Source: an uncultured Saprospiraceae bacterium (GTDB lineage Bacteria; Bacteroidota; Bacteroidia; Chitinophagales; Saprospiraceae). Taken from it: a stretch of 9,199 nt of DNA. The stretch is taken from the NCBI GenBank assembly GCA_937921525.1, contig CAKZUM010000677.1:1-9199 (forward strand). Reading direction: 5' to 3'. Both the position numbers and the translations under genes were made by a program. Numbering within the stretch: the stretch's first letter is position 1; the number at the start of each line of letters is the position of its first letter. The notes under the pieces were generated by a model that saw nothing but the letters and a program-made list of their open reading frames with translations, was not told where the DNA came from and made no database searches. Of the stretch, positions 1 through 7,100 are shown in pieces.

Positions 1-53
1 AAAGAATGTTTGATTGCTCATCAAGATATTAAGAACTTTTTACACATAAAGTA

Positions 54-1238
54 ATGTCATACGAGCAAAAGAAAGCGAAACTTAATAATCAATATCCAGC
101 CATCATTGATCTAGCCAAGAAAGCCAAAAAGCGCATTCCAAATGTAGCTTGGCAATATCTGTCAGCAGGTACAGGAGACGAAGATTTATTGGATAGAAAT
201 CGAGCGGCCTTTCAAAATATTACTTTCCTGCCAAAGTTCTGTAAGGGCATGATAGAGGCAAATGTAGAAACTATACTTTTTGGAAAAAAATATAGTGCGC
301 CGATCGGAGTCGCACCAGTTGGTCTAACAGGACTCATGTGGCCTAGAGTAGAACATTATTTAGCAGCTACCGCCAACCGATTACAAATACCTTATTCTTT
401 AAGTACGGTAGCCACAGAAACGCCAGAAACAGTCGGCGAGTATGTCGGTAATATGGGCTGGTTTCAATTATACCCACCAAAAGATAAAGCACTCAGACAA
501 TCCTTATTAAAAAGAGCAAAAGAGGCAGGTTTTCATACTCTCTTAGTCACCGCAGATGTACCGATGGCAAGCAGACGAGAACGGACTAAACGGGCGGGAT
601 TAACCATGCCACCCAGAATTACTCCAAAGATGATCTGGGAAGGAATTACCCATCCAGCTTGGACGTACTACACCCTCCGAAATGGACTACCAAGATTGAG
701 AACAGTAGAACACTACACGGGTAATAGCGATTTGAAATTTACTAGTGGTTTCGTAGGCAATCGCCTAGGTGGCACCCTGTCTTGGGACTATTGTAAAGCC
801 TTAAAAGAAGAGTGGGATGGGCCTGTTATTTTAAAAGGGATATTACATCCAAAAGATGCTGCCAAAGCCATTGAAATTGGTTTAGATGGCATTGGTGTTT
901 CTAATCATGGAGCGCGTCAGTTTAATGGCGCACCAGCAGCTATCGAAGCATTACCGGCTATTGTAAAAGAGGTAGCAGGAAGAGTCCCCATTATATTCGA
1001 TAGTGGTATAAGAACAGGTTTAGATATGATGCGTGCCTTGTTTTTAGGAGCAGATTTTATCATGGCGGGCAGGCCCTTTATTTACGGAGTAGCTGCTATT
1101 GGGAAGTATGGCGGAGACCATGTTGCCCATATTCTAATAGATGATTTGAAGAATAATATGGTGCAGTTGGGCGTGACTAGTGTTACGGAGTTGAGGGCGC
1201 ATGATGCTGTTAATAAATCCATTAGCGGGAGTGATTGA
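54..1238 (+). CDS. FMN-dependent alpha-hydroxy-acid oxidase/dehydrogenase (lactate dehydrogenase/glycolate oxidase family)
   Basis: This is a 394-residue cytoplasmic flavoprotein of the family that oxidises L-2-hydroxy acids such as lactate or glycolate to 2-oxo acids using FMN; members are usually 350-400 residues, so it is full length. Visible family marks are Tyr35 in the early Y-x-x-x-G segment, the FMN-contact segment PIGVAP (83-88), WFQLY (136-140), the TADVP strand with Asp168, LKGI with Lys261, the active-site signature SNHGARQ (283-289) with catalytic His285 and Arg288, and the phosphate-binding DSGIR (316-320) and AGRP (338-341) segments. It differs from textbook members: RQFNG replaces RQLDG, and LTGLMWPRVE stands where a P-x-A-x(4)-HP-x-GE segment is usual. 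It therefore probably belongs to a divergent subfamily, and the substrate cannot be read from sequence. There is no N-terminal cytochrome b2 domain and no signal peptide. The ATG at 54 gives the expected N-terminus. No clear ribosome site is seen, as is usual in Bacteroidota. It has no co-directional partner within 290 bp. Confidence 0.93.
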   Translation: MSYEQKKAKLNNQYPAIIDLAKKAKKRIPNVAWQYLSAGTGDEDLLDRNRAAFQNITFLPKFCKGMIEANVETILFGKKYSAPIGVAPVGLTGLMWPRVEHYLAATANRLQIPYSLSTVATETPETVGEYVGNMGWFQLYPPKDKALRQSLLKRAKEAGFHTLLVTADVPMASRRERTKRAGLTMPPRITPKMIWEGITHPAWTYYTLRNGLPRLRTVEHYTGNSDLKFTSGFVGNRLGGTLSWDYCKALKEEWDGPVILKGILHPKDAAKAIEIGLDGIGVSNHGARQFNGAPAAIEALPAIVKEVAGRVPIIFDSGIRTGLDMMRALFLGADFIMAGRPFIYGVAAIGKYGGDHVAHILIDDLKNNMVQLGVTSVTELRAHDAVNKSISGSD

Positions 1239-1533
1239 TTCTGGAAATCATACATCATATTTCTATATAAATCCCGTTTTTAAGCCCAAGTGGAATAATA
1301 ATCTTAAAGCAGAAGACGTATGTTTTATTGTCCTCTCGTTTCTTATTCATTTGAATGTATAAAAAAATAGGAGTAAGAAATTTATTCATCTGATCACTTA
1401 CTACACAGTGCACTTACAGTAGTCAGATGAAACATTCAGCTTGATCGGTCTACTGCAAGTGATCTGATCAATTTCAAAAAAATGCCCCCTGAATTGTTAT
1501 ATACGCTATTCATTTTAAAAGTCAACAATTAAT
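1239..1533. other. Intergenic gap with no gene
   Basis: I find no coding sequence, tRNA or consensus TAnnTTTG promoter in these 295 bases. The first 140 bases are plain A+T-rich sequence. A TCCCGTTTTT stretch at about 1273-1282 could pair over a long loop with GCGGGA near the end of the oxidase gene, but this is too weak to call a terminator. The second half contains the two dyads listed separately at 1385-1471. Confidence 0.6.
1385..1471. repeat. Two adjacent dyads sharing GATCACTT and CACTT-n-CAGTAG words
   Basis: TTCATCTGA (1385-1393) is exactly complementary to TCAGATGAA (1423-1431), giving a 9-bp stem over a 29-nt interior. Next to it, TTGATC (1441-1446) pairs with GATCAA (1466-1471), extended imperfectly inward. 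The two dyads are also related: GATCACTT (1392-1399) recurs inverted as AAGTGATC (1457-1464), and CACTTACAGTAG (1411-1422) recurs inverted with one change in 1451-1462, so alternative pairings are possible. No T-run follows either stem, so this is not a standard terminator. It could be a dispersed repeat or an operator region 60-150 bp upstream of the next gene. Confidence 0.5.
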
Positions 1534-2307
1534 ATGGCTAAAAATCGTAAGAAAAGAAAACCCAAAAAGGGAAAGAATAGGCCTCAGAAAAGAACATTTA
1601 ATACCAAATTGGACTTACAAAATAATTTGGGAGAGATGTTAGTTAATTCGATTGAAGAAGATTTTGAAATATTGGAAACCCATTTTGGTCCAATAAAAAT
1701 AAGTGAAGGTGCAGTAGTGTATGGACTAAAAAATAAAGGAGCATTGTTGCCTATATCTTCTATCGGTGACAGAATTTCTGAAGATGACGATTTAGAAATT
1801 TTACTTGAATATGAACGACTTAATGAAAAATTTCCTGAGGAACCGTTCATTCATGTCCAAATTGCAGACTGTTTTAAATCGCTTCATCAAGAAGAGAAAT
1901 ACTTAGAACGATTAAAAGAAAATTTCTTGAATTATAAAGGCTATCCTTTAGTAGATATTGAGTATGCATTGAATCTAAAGAAGATTAATATTGAGTTATA
2001 TGAATTTATTTTTGGTAAAGAATTCAATATCCATCACCAATATCCTGACTTTAGAGTCTTTGATCCCTATACAGTTACCCATTTTTATGCCTTGAAAGCT
2101 AAGTATTATATAGAGCTTCAAGAGTATGAAATTGCAAGGAGTTGTGTTGATATTGTTAAACAATTAGATAGATATAAGGCTAAATTACTTTCAATTATGG
2201 TGTCTTACGCTTCGGATCCTTCCTTTAAACGGAAAGCAAAGATTACAAGAACCCTCTTTGTACTAGTAATTTTGGCTATAATAGTAGGTATTATTTTAGG
2301 GGTATAA
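1534..2307 (+). CDS. Hypothetical protein: basic N-terminus, helical TPR-like middle, C-terminal membrane helix
   Basis: I do not recognise this 257-residue protein. The first 20 residues are extremely basic (KNRKKRKPKKGK) and unlike a signal peptide. The middle is charged and helical; segments around 85-118 (ILLEYERLNEKFPEEPFIHV) and 183-212 (FYALKAKYYIELQEYEIARS) have the spacing of aromatic, alanine and leucine residues seen in TPR units, but this is suggestive only. The last 19 residues form one hydrophobic helix (LFVLVILAIIVGIILGV) preceded by KRKAKITR, which predicts a tail-anchored inner-membrane protein with its bulk in the cytoplasm. The basic N-terminus could contact nucleic acid or acidic lipids. 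Parts I counted by hand are near 28% G+C, lower than the preceding gene. The ATG at 1534 is the first in frame and no strong ribosome site precedes it. It appears monocistronic. Coding status is supported by length, a coherent N-to-C layout and strong A/T bias at third positions. Confidence 0.8.
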   Translation: MAKNRKKRKPKKGKNRPQKRTFNTKLDLQNNLGEMLVNSIEEDFEILETHFGPIKISEGAVVYGLKNKGALLPISSIGDRISEDDDLEILLEYERLNEKFPEEPFIHVQIADCFKSLHQEEKYLERLKENFLNYKGYPLVDIEYALNLKKINIELYEFIFGKEFNIHHQYPDFRVFDPYTVTHFYALKAKYYIELQEYEIARSCVDIVKQLDRYKAKLLSIMVSYASDPSFKRKAKITRTLFVLVILAIIVGIILGV

Positions 2308-2344
2308 AATTGTTTCGTTGGATATTTTGATAGGATTTTTTAAA

Positions 2345-2690
2345 AAAGCGTATGGGTGATACTATTAGACTTGTTCGACGATAGCTGATGGGGCGAGATG
2401 GCGGAAAATTTAGTTTTGTATAAGGCAAAATTTTTCGGAATAGCCGTACAGGCTGACCGAGAATGCTGTTTTTGGCAGACTTCCCAAGTTTTCAAAACTT
2501 GGTAAGTCTTGGTTATCAAAAACTTAGAATTTTAAAATCAACGAAAATTTGTAAGATGGAGTATTCTCAGTCAGCCTGCGTAGCTATTGCTAAAAAAAAT
2601 AACGCCGTACAAAATTAAATTTTGCTCATATCGTCCATCAAGATGTCGCCGAGCAAGTCTATTACAGTACCACCCATTTGTTTAAGTCGT
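2345..2690. repeat. Large imperfect inverted repeat (arms about 115 bp) beside tRNA-Pro
   Basis: The left arm (2352-2466) and the reverse complement of the right arm (2562-2677) align almost end to end, with only a few one-base gaps and roughly three quarters identity by eye. Shared blocks in order from the outer edge are ATGGGTG, TAGACTTG, CGACGAT-like, AAAATTTA(G/A)TTTTGTA, AATAGC, CAGGCTGAC and GAGAAT. The loop between the arms (2467-2561) contains its own strong hairpin, listed separately. Mismatches include both G-T and A-C types, so neither strand alone is favoured as RNA. The ends ATGGGTG and CACCCAT are the natural element borders; I see no flanking target duplication. No transposase or other protein is encoded. 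It may be a non-autonomous mobile element or an intergenic repeat; transcribed from either side it would fold into a long rod. Confidence 0.8.
2468..2523. repeat. Nested strong hairpin in the loop of the large inverted repeat
   Basis: Bases 2477-2492 and 2494-2509 form a 16-bp dyad with one mismatch around a single central base; the core words are CCAAGTTTT and AAAACTTGG. Outside it, GTTTTTG (2468-2474) pairs with CAAAAAC (2517-2523), so the fold continues. There is no T-run after it and the stem is equally good on both strands. It is far more regular than the outer arms, which suggests separate selection or a more recent origin. Confidence 0.75.
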
Positions 2691-2763
2691 CGGGATGACA
2701 GGATTTGAACCTGCGACCCCACGCCCCCCAGGCGTGTGCGCTACCGGGCTGCGCTACATCCCG
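2690..2763 (-). tRNA. tRNA-Pro, anticodon GGG
   Basis: Read on the minus strand, the 74-nt gene has acceptor CGGGATG pairing with CATCCCG, a GCGC/GCGC D stem, anticodon stem CACGC/GCGTG around the loop CTGGGGG (anticodon GGG, reading CCC and CCU), a five-base variable region, T arm GCAGG-TTCAAAT-CCTGT and discriminator A. CCA is not encoded. It stands alone, 12 bp from the right edge of the large inverted repeat at its 3' side and 6 bp from a heptamer tandem repeat at its 5' side. I see no TAnnTTTG box directly upstream, so its promoter is unknown. Confidence 0.96.
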
Positions 2764-2766
2764 TAA

Positions 2767-2956
2767 TTTAAATGGTAAATGGTAAATGGTAAATCCCTGC
2801 TTGATGTTGACTATTTCTTTTATTTGACAGTTAAAGTCTTAATAACCATTAATTTTGTCAAGCTTGCTAAAACAGGCAGATAGTCACTCAATTGTAAGAA
2901 AAAGCTAAGTCAACGTACGGTCAAGCAAACTTACCATTTACCATTCAATTTACCAC
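2767..2956. repeat. Imperfect inverted repeat with TAAATGG-rich ends, between tRNA-Pro and the M43-like gene
   Basis: The left arm (about 2769-2812) carries TGGTAAATGGTAAA, then TGCTTGA and GTTGACT. The reverse complement of the right arm (about 2914-2956) carries TGGTAAATGGTAA, then TGCTTGA and GTTGACT in the same order, with a few inserted bases. The 100-base interior has no gene. The right arm overlaps the last seven bases of the M43-like gene, including its stop codon, so this structure is the 3' end of that transcript. There is no T-run suited to intrinsic termination, but a stable stem could protect the mRNA end. Confidence 0.65.
2769..2794. repeat. Short tandem repeat, TAAATGG x 3.7
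   Basis: Exact heptamer copies occur at 2769-2775, 2776-2782 and 2783-2789, followed by a partial TAAAT. The complementary CCATTTA unit recurs with changes at 2931-2956, where it forms the other end of the surrounding inverted repeat. The array lies just upstream of the tRNA-Pro 5' end on the minus strand and so would be part of the tRNA precursor leader. Confidence 0.85.
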
Positions 2957-3771
2957 ATCCGAGCCCCACTATCTTGATAAGTTTGTACCATCACACGATA
3001 CTGACCGTCCGTGAAAAAGCACTTACAAGTATCTGGATAATAGGACATGATATTGCCTACCTGTGGCACATACCATTCCCCTTCATCATCTTGATCTTGA
3101 TTAGTGAAGCGGCACTTTCCTTCATCTACATATTGTGCTGGATCATCTTCAATTAAAAATGGATCAGCGGGGGTATCACATATAAAGTCGCCTGTTTCTT
3201 CGCAATTACTACTTTTAACTAACTCTTCTGTCCGTTCTTCACCTTCACCGAAGGTATACGGAACGCCAAAGTAACGACCTAGCTCATGCGCAATTGCCAT
3301 TTCATGCACACAATCTCCTTTTTTCATTAATATACCACCATTCTCTGTATTGGCAATACCACCCAACTCAGCTACGCCACATAATTCATTTTCAAACTCA
3401 AATTCACCTACCCAAAAGATATTAATCTTATTAGCTTGGTGATAGGTGACCTGCAGCTCGTCCCATTCATAGGTTTGAACCGTATCGTATTGGTAGTTTT
3501 CAATAATTTTTACTTCACAAATTTTGAAATCTACACAGATGGGCGCATATAAGTCATTCACTTTAGCTAATGCCGCTGCAATAGAATCTTGTTCTACTCC
3601 CAAGGAGTCCCCTTCATTTTTAACAATATGAGCCACCACATTGAAGGTTTTCTTCACACAAGGCAATTCTGATTTTTCAATGACTAATGGTCGTTCCTCT
3701 TGAGCTATAACATTTGCACTCAAAAAGAGTATAAGAAAGATAGTTGAAATTGAATAAAAGGTATATCGCAT
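2950..3771 (-). CDS. Exported M43 (pappalysin-like) metalloprotease homologue lacking two zinc ligands; probable pseudoenzyme
   Basis: This 273-residue protein starts with a clear signal peptide (residues 1-23, cut likely after SANVIA, before QEE). The body follows the M43 pattern: an early FNVVAHIV strand (43-50), NINIFWVGEF-like core strand (116-124), CGVAELGG (131-138), the helix AIAHELGRYFG (159-169), a CDTPADP loop (199-205) and a Met-turn NIMSYYPD (240-247), followed by FTDGQ (253-257). In active members the helix reads HExxHxxGxxH. Here His162 and Glu163 remain, but the second ligand is Arg166 and the third is Tyr172, each one transition away from His (CGT and TAT versus CAT). A normal zinc site therefore cannot form. 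Several cysteines suggest disulfides in the periplasm or outside. No C-terminal type IX sorting domain is seen. The reading frame is intact, arguing against simple decay. It is divergent to the PKD protein gene and may serve as a binding protein or inhibitor; that role is inference. Confidence 0.88.
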   Translation of the reverse strand: MRYTFYSISTIFLILFLSANVIAQEERPLVIEKSELPCVKKTFNVVAHIVKNEGDSLGVEQDSIAAALAKVNDLYAPICVDFKICEVKIIENYQYDTVQTYEWDELQVTYHQANKINIFWVGEFEFENELCGVAELGGIANTENGGILMKKGDCVHEMAIAHELGRYFGVPYTFGEGEERTEELVKSSNCEETGDFICDTPADPFLIEDDPAQYVDEGKCRFTNQDQDDEGEWYVPQVGNIMSYYPDTCKCFFTDGQYRVMVQTYQDSGARMW

Positions 3772-3788
3772 ACTTTATTTTTTATAGT

Positions 3789-3902
3789 GTAGAGAGCAGA
3801 GAATACAGATGAGTGACTTTCTTACGTTTAAAAAGACAACGAAATTTCATTGGCTGAAAACAAAAACTGTCTCTACTCTCTGATCTCTATTCTCTGCTCT
3901 AA
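3789..3902. repeat. Inverted repeat of AGAGCAGAGAATA type in the divergent intergenic region
   Basis: AGCAGAGAATA at 3795-3805 is exactly complementary to 3888-3898, and the match continues imperfectly to arms of about 28 bp (3789-3816 and 3869-3902), with purine-rich AGAG words on the left and CTCT words on the right. The 55-base interior is not obviously paired. If the minus-strand promoter at 3913-3941 is real, the whole structure lies in the 5' leader of the M43-like mRNA, beginning right at its 5' end. Confidence 0.7.
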
Positions 3903-3912
3903 TAATACAAGG

Positions 3913-3941
3913 CAAACTTACATATTTTCATATAAATGAAA
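3913..3941 (-). promoter_or_regulatory. Candidate Bacteroidota promoter for the M43-like gene
   Basis: On the minus strand TAAGTTTG (3920-3913) fits the TAnnTTTG -7 consensus exactly. TTTC at 3941-3938, 17 bp further upstream, is one base from the TTTG -33 element. Transcription would begin near 3906 and give a leader of about 135 nt. The -7 box alone is expected by chance now and then in A+T-rich DNA. Confidence 0.35.
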
Positions 3942-4025
3942 CCCCTAGTATTAGCTACATTAAAGGATTCAGTCATTTATATTGCGAAATTACCAAATGG
4001 TTTCACAACTTTCTATATCAATTGT

Positions 4026-4033
4026 TATTTTTG
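4026..4033 (+). promoter_or_regulatory. Candidate -7 box for the PKD protein gene
   Basis: TATTTTTG fits TAnnTTTG exactly; no good TTG/TTTG -33 element is seen at the right distance. A start near 4040 would leave a leader of about 90 nt before the ATG at 4132 and would exclude translation from upstream codons, in line with the chosen start. Confidence 0.3.
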
Positions 4034-4131
4034 ATGCTTGTTTTAGACAAGTTTACGGAAGTAGGGAATGGTATTCCTTTTCAGCTTTTAAATACACTTG
4101 TCTTATCCTTGCTAATTTTTCCGAAATCATT

Positions 4132-7100
4132 ATGATAAAGAACCGTTTTACCTACCCATTAATAGTCGTTATATCCATTTTGTCGAGCATAGGACTATAT
4201 GCACAGACAGCAGATATAACCTCAGGTTGTATTCCTCTACGAGTCGATTTTACAGCACCCACAGATGCGACTTCCTTCTTTTGGGATTTTAAAGATGGAG
4301 GTACTTCTGAAGTGGCGAATCCAAGTAATTTATTTACGATACCGGGTACCTATGAGGTAGAATTTCGGGCATCGCAGACAGGAAATGTCGTTGGATCTAT
4401 TACGATTGAGGTGTCAGACAAGCTTAATTTAGCTATTGCAGCAGAGCCTATGAGTGGGTGTTCGCCGTTGGATGTAACTTTTACAAATACTACAGCAATT
4501 CCGAATGGAGTAGAGGTCTTATCTCAGCGTTGGGTATTTGATGATGGTACTTCGGTGACTGGGGAAAGTGTGATGAAGACCTATGAAGATGCAGGCATAT
4601 TTGCAGTAGCACTAGAAGTAAATACATCCAATGAGAATTGTGATGTCACGCAACAGTTTCCAAATGCGGTAGAAGTAGTGGCTGGTCCAGCCGTCCGATT
4701 TGCTACCAATCCAAACCCTGCTGCAAGTTGTTCGGCACCATTAACTGTTTCTTTTGGCAATCAAACACCTAATAATGGTAATATTACTTTTGAATGGGAT
4801 TTTGGAAATGGGATGACTTCTACAGAAGCTGATCCAGGGGCTCAGACATATACAGAAAATGGGGATTACACGGTTACTTTGAGTGCCACAGATGTTGAAA
4901 AGGGATGTACAAAGACTTTTTCTTCTATAGTCAGTATTGGTTCTCCAGTTCCATCATTTAATGTACCAGAGAATGTATGTGCGGGCGTACCTGTAATTTT
5001 TGAAAATACTTCTTCGGCAGCAGATTATGTATGGGATATTGTAGGCTTAACTTCTTCAACAGAAGTTAATCCAGAAATTACCTTTACAGAAGCTGGCGAG
5101 TATACCATTCGATTAATAGCAAATTCGCCGGGGGGATGTAGTGATGATATATCTAAGACCATCATGGTAGACAAAGCAGAACCTATGTTCGCTATGAATC
5201 CCAATTATGGCTGTTCAGAACCATTTGCTGTATCTTTTACACCATCGGTCAACAGAACGGATGTGCAGTATGAATGGAGATTTGGTGATGATAGCACTAG
5301 TACAACCGCTGCTATTGTTCACGAATATTTTGCGGATAATGAATCTCCTTTCCATGAAAATGGAGAGTTTGTTTTTAATCCTACCTTGACTGTAACCACA
5401 GCAACTGGTTGTGTAGATAGCTCCACACAAGAATTAATCTTAGATATACCATTAGCTCGTTTTATGCCAGATACAGTTTCTGGCTGTTGGCCATTAACGG
5501 TGGAATTTTCAGACTCTAGTCGCTCTACGCAAGATATTATAAACTACGAATGGATTTACGATAATGGGGAGACGGCTAATTTTAGCACTGCCGATCCGCA
5601 TAGTTACACGTTTAATAATGCAGGAGAGTACGATGTTCAGTTGGTAATCACGAATGATTTAGGTTGTGTGGATACTTCCTATAGTGTACGAGTGGAGGTG
5701 GGGAGTGCGATTACGCCAGATTTTACTACCGACAAAACTGAAGCATGTCAAGGAGAGGCAATTACTTTTTCAGATAATTCTAATTCAGATTTAATTGATG
5801 AATGGCACTATTATACAAATAATAATGCCTCTTCTCATTGTTTTAATGAAGCTAACCCTGCCATTCCGTTTGAATCTTCAGCAGGTAGCTTTGGGGTAAC
5901 GATGGTCGTGGGGTATAATGGTTGTTTAGATTCTATTACAAAATCAGATTTTATAACGATAAAAGGTCCTGCTGCAAAAATTGACTACACTATTCCATGT
6001 GATGACCCGTTGAACGTGAGTTTCACTAGCCTTAGTGAAGAAGCAACTACCCTCACTTGGGAATTTGGAGATGGCGAGATGGATACAGCAGATGCGCCAA
6101 CGCATACCTACGGTTCTGGAGACTATAAAGTCCGATTGATAGCTGAGAATCCTGCCACAGGTTGTCCTGCATCGGTAGACAGCACAATTGTAAAGGTTAG
6201 AGATTTGGCCTCCGTAGGCATGGTAGAATTTTCTCAATGTAAAAATCAGCCTGTAAGTTTAGATGCTAACTTGGCAGAAGATGTAGACACGTCTTGTTTC
6301 AAAGGCTATACTTGGCATTTTGATCACCCAGGACTTCGTCCATTAACAATTAATGAGCCTACTAATAATGAAATTTCTTATCCAGATACTGGCTTTTATA
6401 CGATTGAATTAGTTGTCGAAGATGTAAATGGATGTGTAGATACTTCTTCCTATCCTATTTTTGTTTATGAAGCTATTGCTGACTTTACTATGGATAAGTC
6501 AACCATCTGTTTTCCAATGTCCGTTAGCTTCGATAATAATAGTACAACAACGGCGGATAATATTGAAACATATATGTGGGACTTTGGCGATGGAACAGGG
6601 ATGTCAGAAATGGAAAATGCTAGTTATACCTACGGTATTGATCCAGGAAATGGCTCCATAACGGTAACACTAAGTATAGAGGATAGTGAAGGATGCCCAG
6701 GGGAAAAGACAATGGAAATAGAAACCTATAATCCAGAAAGTCAAATAACAACAGACCCAGCCATACCGAATATATGTGCAGGCGAGACGGTAAATTTCTC
6801 CGCATCAGATTTTACAGAAAGAGGCTCTAGTTTAAACTTTAATTGGGATTTAGGCAATGGCGCTGGCTCGGATATATCCACGGCGTCTGCCACGTATAAT
6901 GAAGGTGGAACTTACGATGTAGTCTTGAATTTTAGTGAAAAATCAACAGGCTGTCCTGGACAAGCTACTCGAACAGTCAATGTTCAAGATTATCCAGTTG
7001 CATCTTTTGCAACGGGTGTGGATGGAAATGATCCATTGTGCCATTCTCAAAATGTGGCTTTTTCTAACACCTCCCAAACAACAAGTCCATTATCTTCTGT

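Larger units (their letters stand above)
3772..4131. other. Divergent intergenic region between M43-like and PKD protein genes
   Basis: These 360 bases contain the inverted repeat at 3789-3902 and one candidate promoter for each direction. An open frame extends through 3982-4131 into the PKD gene from a TTG codon, but its translation (two hydrophobic stretches and no export signal at the front) does not look like the protein's N-terminus, so I treat it as non-coding. Confidence 0.6.

Noticed and set aside
1584..1850. Minus-strand open frame of 88 codons
   Set aside because: It is a serine-rich antisense shadow of the A+T-rich gene on the plus strand, with no independent support.
2615..2677. 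20-codon minus-strand frame starting at the outer edge of the large palindrome's right arm (MGGTVIDLLGDIL...)
   Set aside because: The matching frame in the other arm starts the same way but stops after 10 codons because of a shift, so protein coding is not conserved between arms.
2345..2690. Retron or other reverse-transcriptase-linked structured RNA
   Set aside because: No reverse transcriptase or effector gene is in the window; the neighbouring proteins are unrelated.
2690..2763. tRNA-Pro(GGG) as the attachment site of an integrated element
   Set aside because: I found no second copy of the tRNA 3' end, no integrase and no element border in the window; it remains possible only if a distant copy exists outside.
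2769..2956. CRISPR-like array
   Set aside because: The heptamers are directly adjacent with no spacers and there are no cas genes; it is a simple tandem and inverted repeat.
3982..4131. Upstream extension of the PKD protein gene from a TTG codon
   Set aside because: It would place 50 residues before a textbook signal peptide, and a candidate -7 box lies inside it; ATG at 4132 is the better start.
5944..6237. Minus-strand open frame of 97 codons inside the PKD gene
   Set aside because: It is antisense to well-formed PKD repeats and has no domain character of its own.
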